Below the pieces are notes generated by a model. That model had not been told where the DNA came from. It did not search any database and saw only the letters and a program-made list of their open reading frames with translations. Position numbers and translations under genes: made by a program. DNA of 64,000 bases, from assembly GCF_006980715.1 (NCBI RefSeq), contig NZ_SBHN01000023.1, forward strand, positions 42,727-106,726, in the 5' to 3' direction. This DNA is from Telmatospirillum sp. J64-1. Lineage in GTDB: Bacteria > Pseudomonadota > Alphaproteobacteria > Rhodospirillales > Magnetospirillaceae. Positions 63,433 through 64,000 of the stretch are shown piece after piece; position 1 is the stretch's first letter; every line of letters starts with the position of its first letter.

Positions 63433-64000
63433 ATGCCCCGCCCAATCATCCCCCTGATGGCGGCCGGATTGGCCGTCACCTTGACCGCAGGCTGCGCGAC
63501 GCGCCCGACCGAAACGGCGATCCTCGATTGCTGGACCCTGACGCCCGAACAATTGGCCGACGCCGCTGCACGCGGCCAATGCCGCGACGCCTTTGCCCGC
63601 TATGCCGAGGAACGCGGCATCGCCACCTCCCCCGACATCTTCTCCACGCCAAGCGGCGGATCAGGAGCCGGGATCGGCTTGGCCTCCGCCCCTGGCGACG
63701 CGAGCGGAGACGCTGGCGGCGGAACCGGCAGTGGAGGAAGTAGCGGCGGTGCCGGAGACGGCGGTTCCGGTGGAGGTGATGGTGGCTCCGGCGGCAGTGA
63801 TGGTGGTTCCGGTGACGGGGATGGTGGCTCCGGCGCAGGTGACGGCGGCTCCGGTGGGGGCGATGCTGGCTCCGGCGGCGGGGATGGCGGCTCCGGTGGC
63901 GGGGACGGCGGTTCCGGCGGAGGTGACGGCGGTTCCGGTGGCGGGGACGGTGGTTCCGGTGGCGGGGACGGCGGCTCCGGTGGGGGCGATGGTGGCTCCG
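63433..64000 (+). CDS. Lipoprotein with GGSGGGD repeats (cut by window end)
   Basis: The gene opens with MPRPIIPLMAAGLAVTLTAG and Cys21, an ideal lipobox. A short domain with two Cys (ILDCWTLTPEQ, GQCRDAF) follows, then a low-complexity tail of the 7-residue unit GGSGGGD that runs off the window. AGGGAGAA precedes the ATG. It diverges from the AAA-ankyrin gene 207 bases away. It would be anchored at the membrane with a flexible, acidic tail. The function is unknown. Confidence 0.8.
   Translation, partial: MPRPIIPLMAAGLAVTLTAGCATRPTETAILDCWTLTPEQLADAAARGQCRDAFARYAEERGIATSPDIFSTPSGGSGAGIGLASAPGDASGDAGGGTGSGGSSGGAGDGGSGGGDGGSGGSDGGSGDGDGGSGAGDGGSGGGDAGSGGGDGGSGGGDGGSGGGDGGSGGGDGGSGGGDGGSGGGDGGS
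63754..64000 (+). repeat. 21-base coding tandem repeat
   Basis: About 11.8 units of the type GGTGGCGGGGACGGCGGTTC fill the end of the window, encoding GDGGSGG. Synonymous positions vary between units, so the array is not a recent exact expansion. Confidence 0.9.

Noticed and set aside
63754..64000. Reading the GGSGGGD array as a CRISPR or an RTX calcium repeat
   Set aside because: Units are 21 bases without spacers, which rules out CRISPR, and the nonapeptide spacing of RTX is missing.

Overview
The window is a G+C-rich, gene-dense stretch of an alphaproteobacterial chromosome. Rhodospirillales is the best guess. The signs are the aroB/CorC-type exporter pairing, the ethylmalonyl-CoA pathway genes (ecm, ccr, mcd), a DUF1489 gene, short GC-rich repeat families in the gaps, and GGAAC...GTT promoters like those of the alphaproteobacterial general stress sigma factor. 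I see no rRNA, tRNA, CRISPR array, transposase or integrase.

Layout. 1-7 kb: the end of aroB, a CorC-family exporter, a DUF2889 gene, an OpgC-like membrane acyltransferase, a VOC protein, a soluble chemoreceptor-like protein with inverted domain order and two hypotheticals. 7-13 kb: ecm facing away from ccr and mcd, the acetyl-CoA assimilation route. 13-20 kb: an ABC exporter pair, two tandem tiny membrane proteins, hldE, a PAS histidine kinase, a UDP-glucuronate decarboxylase and a PPP phosphatase. 20-36 kb: two tandem proteins resembling inactive EAL domains, a cysteine-cluster protein, an MFS transporter, a cold-shock gene, a lipoprotein hydrolase with an orphan ABC ATPase, polA, an SLC13 permease, a class V PLP enzyme and a double cold-shock-domain gene. 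34.7-36.8 kb: a peroxide/redox group (yaaA; parvulin, ArsC-like protein, msrB).

36.8-43.5 kb is the most interesting region. A near-consensus sigma-54 promoter precedes four co-directional genes for exported proteins: a 471-aa Asn/Ser/Gly-rich protein with 18-residue repeats, a small Asn-rich protein, a periplasmic C39 cysteine protease and a 217-aa protein. A convergent gene encodes an outer-membrane barrel with an N-terminal coiled coil, and next to it is a sigma-54 activator without a receiver domain. The parts match the logic of the Pseudomonas Fap functional amyloid system (FapB/C fibre, FapD C39 protease, FapF pore), although the fibre proteins are not recognisable homologues. The 217-aa protein carries a full double-glycine leader signature (L-12, E-8, M-7, L-4, GG), and the small Asn-rich protein a degenerate one, each after an ordinary signal peptide. 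This suggests that the adjacent C39 protease cleaves exported substrates in the periplasm.

43.6-64 kb: a NifX-like protein, prfC, an amino-acid-binding protein, a large hybrid kinase with a LuxR-type regulator, a stress cluster (PRC barrel, glycine zipper, ECF sigma factor, hemerythrin) with two candidate EcfG-type promoters, a Rieske/FAD oxidoreductase, a glycosyltransferase, ergothioneine genes egtB-egtD, a DUF1489 gene, an AAA-ankyrin membrane protein, and a divergent lipoprotein with a Gly/Ser/Asp 7-residue repeat that runs off the window.
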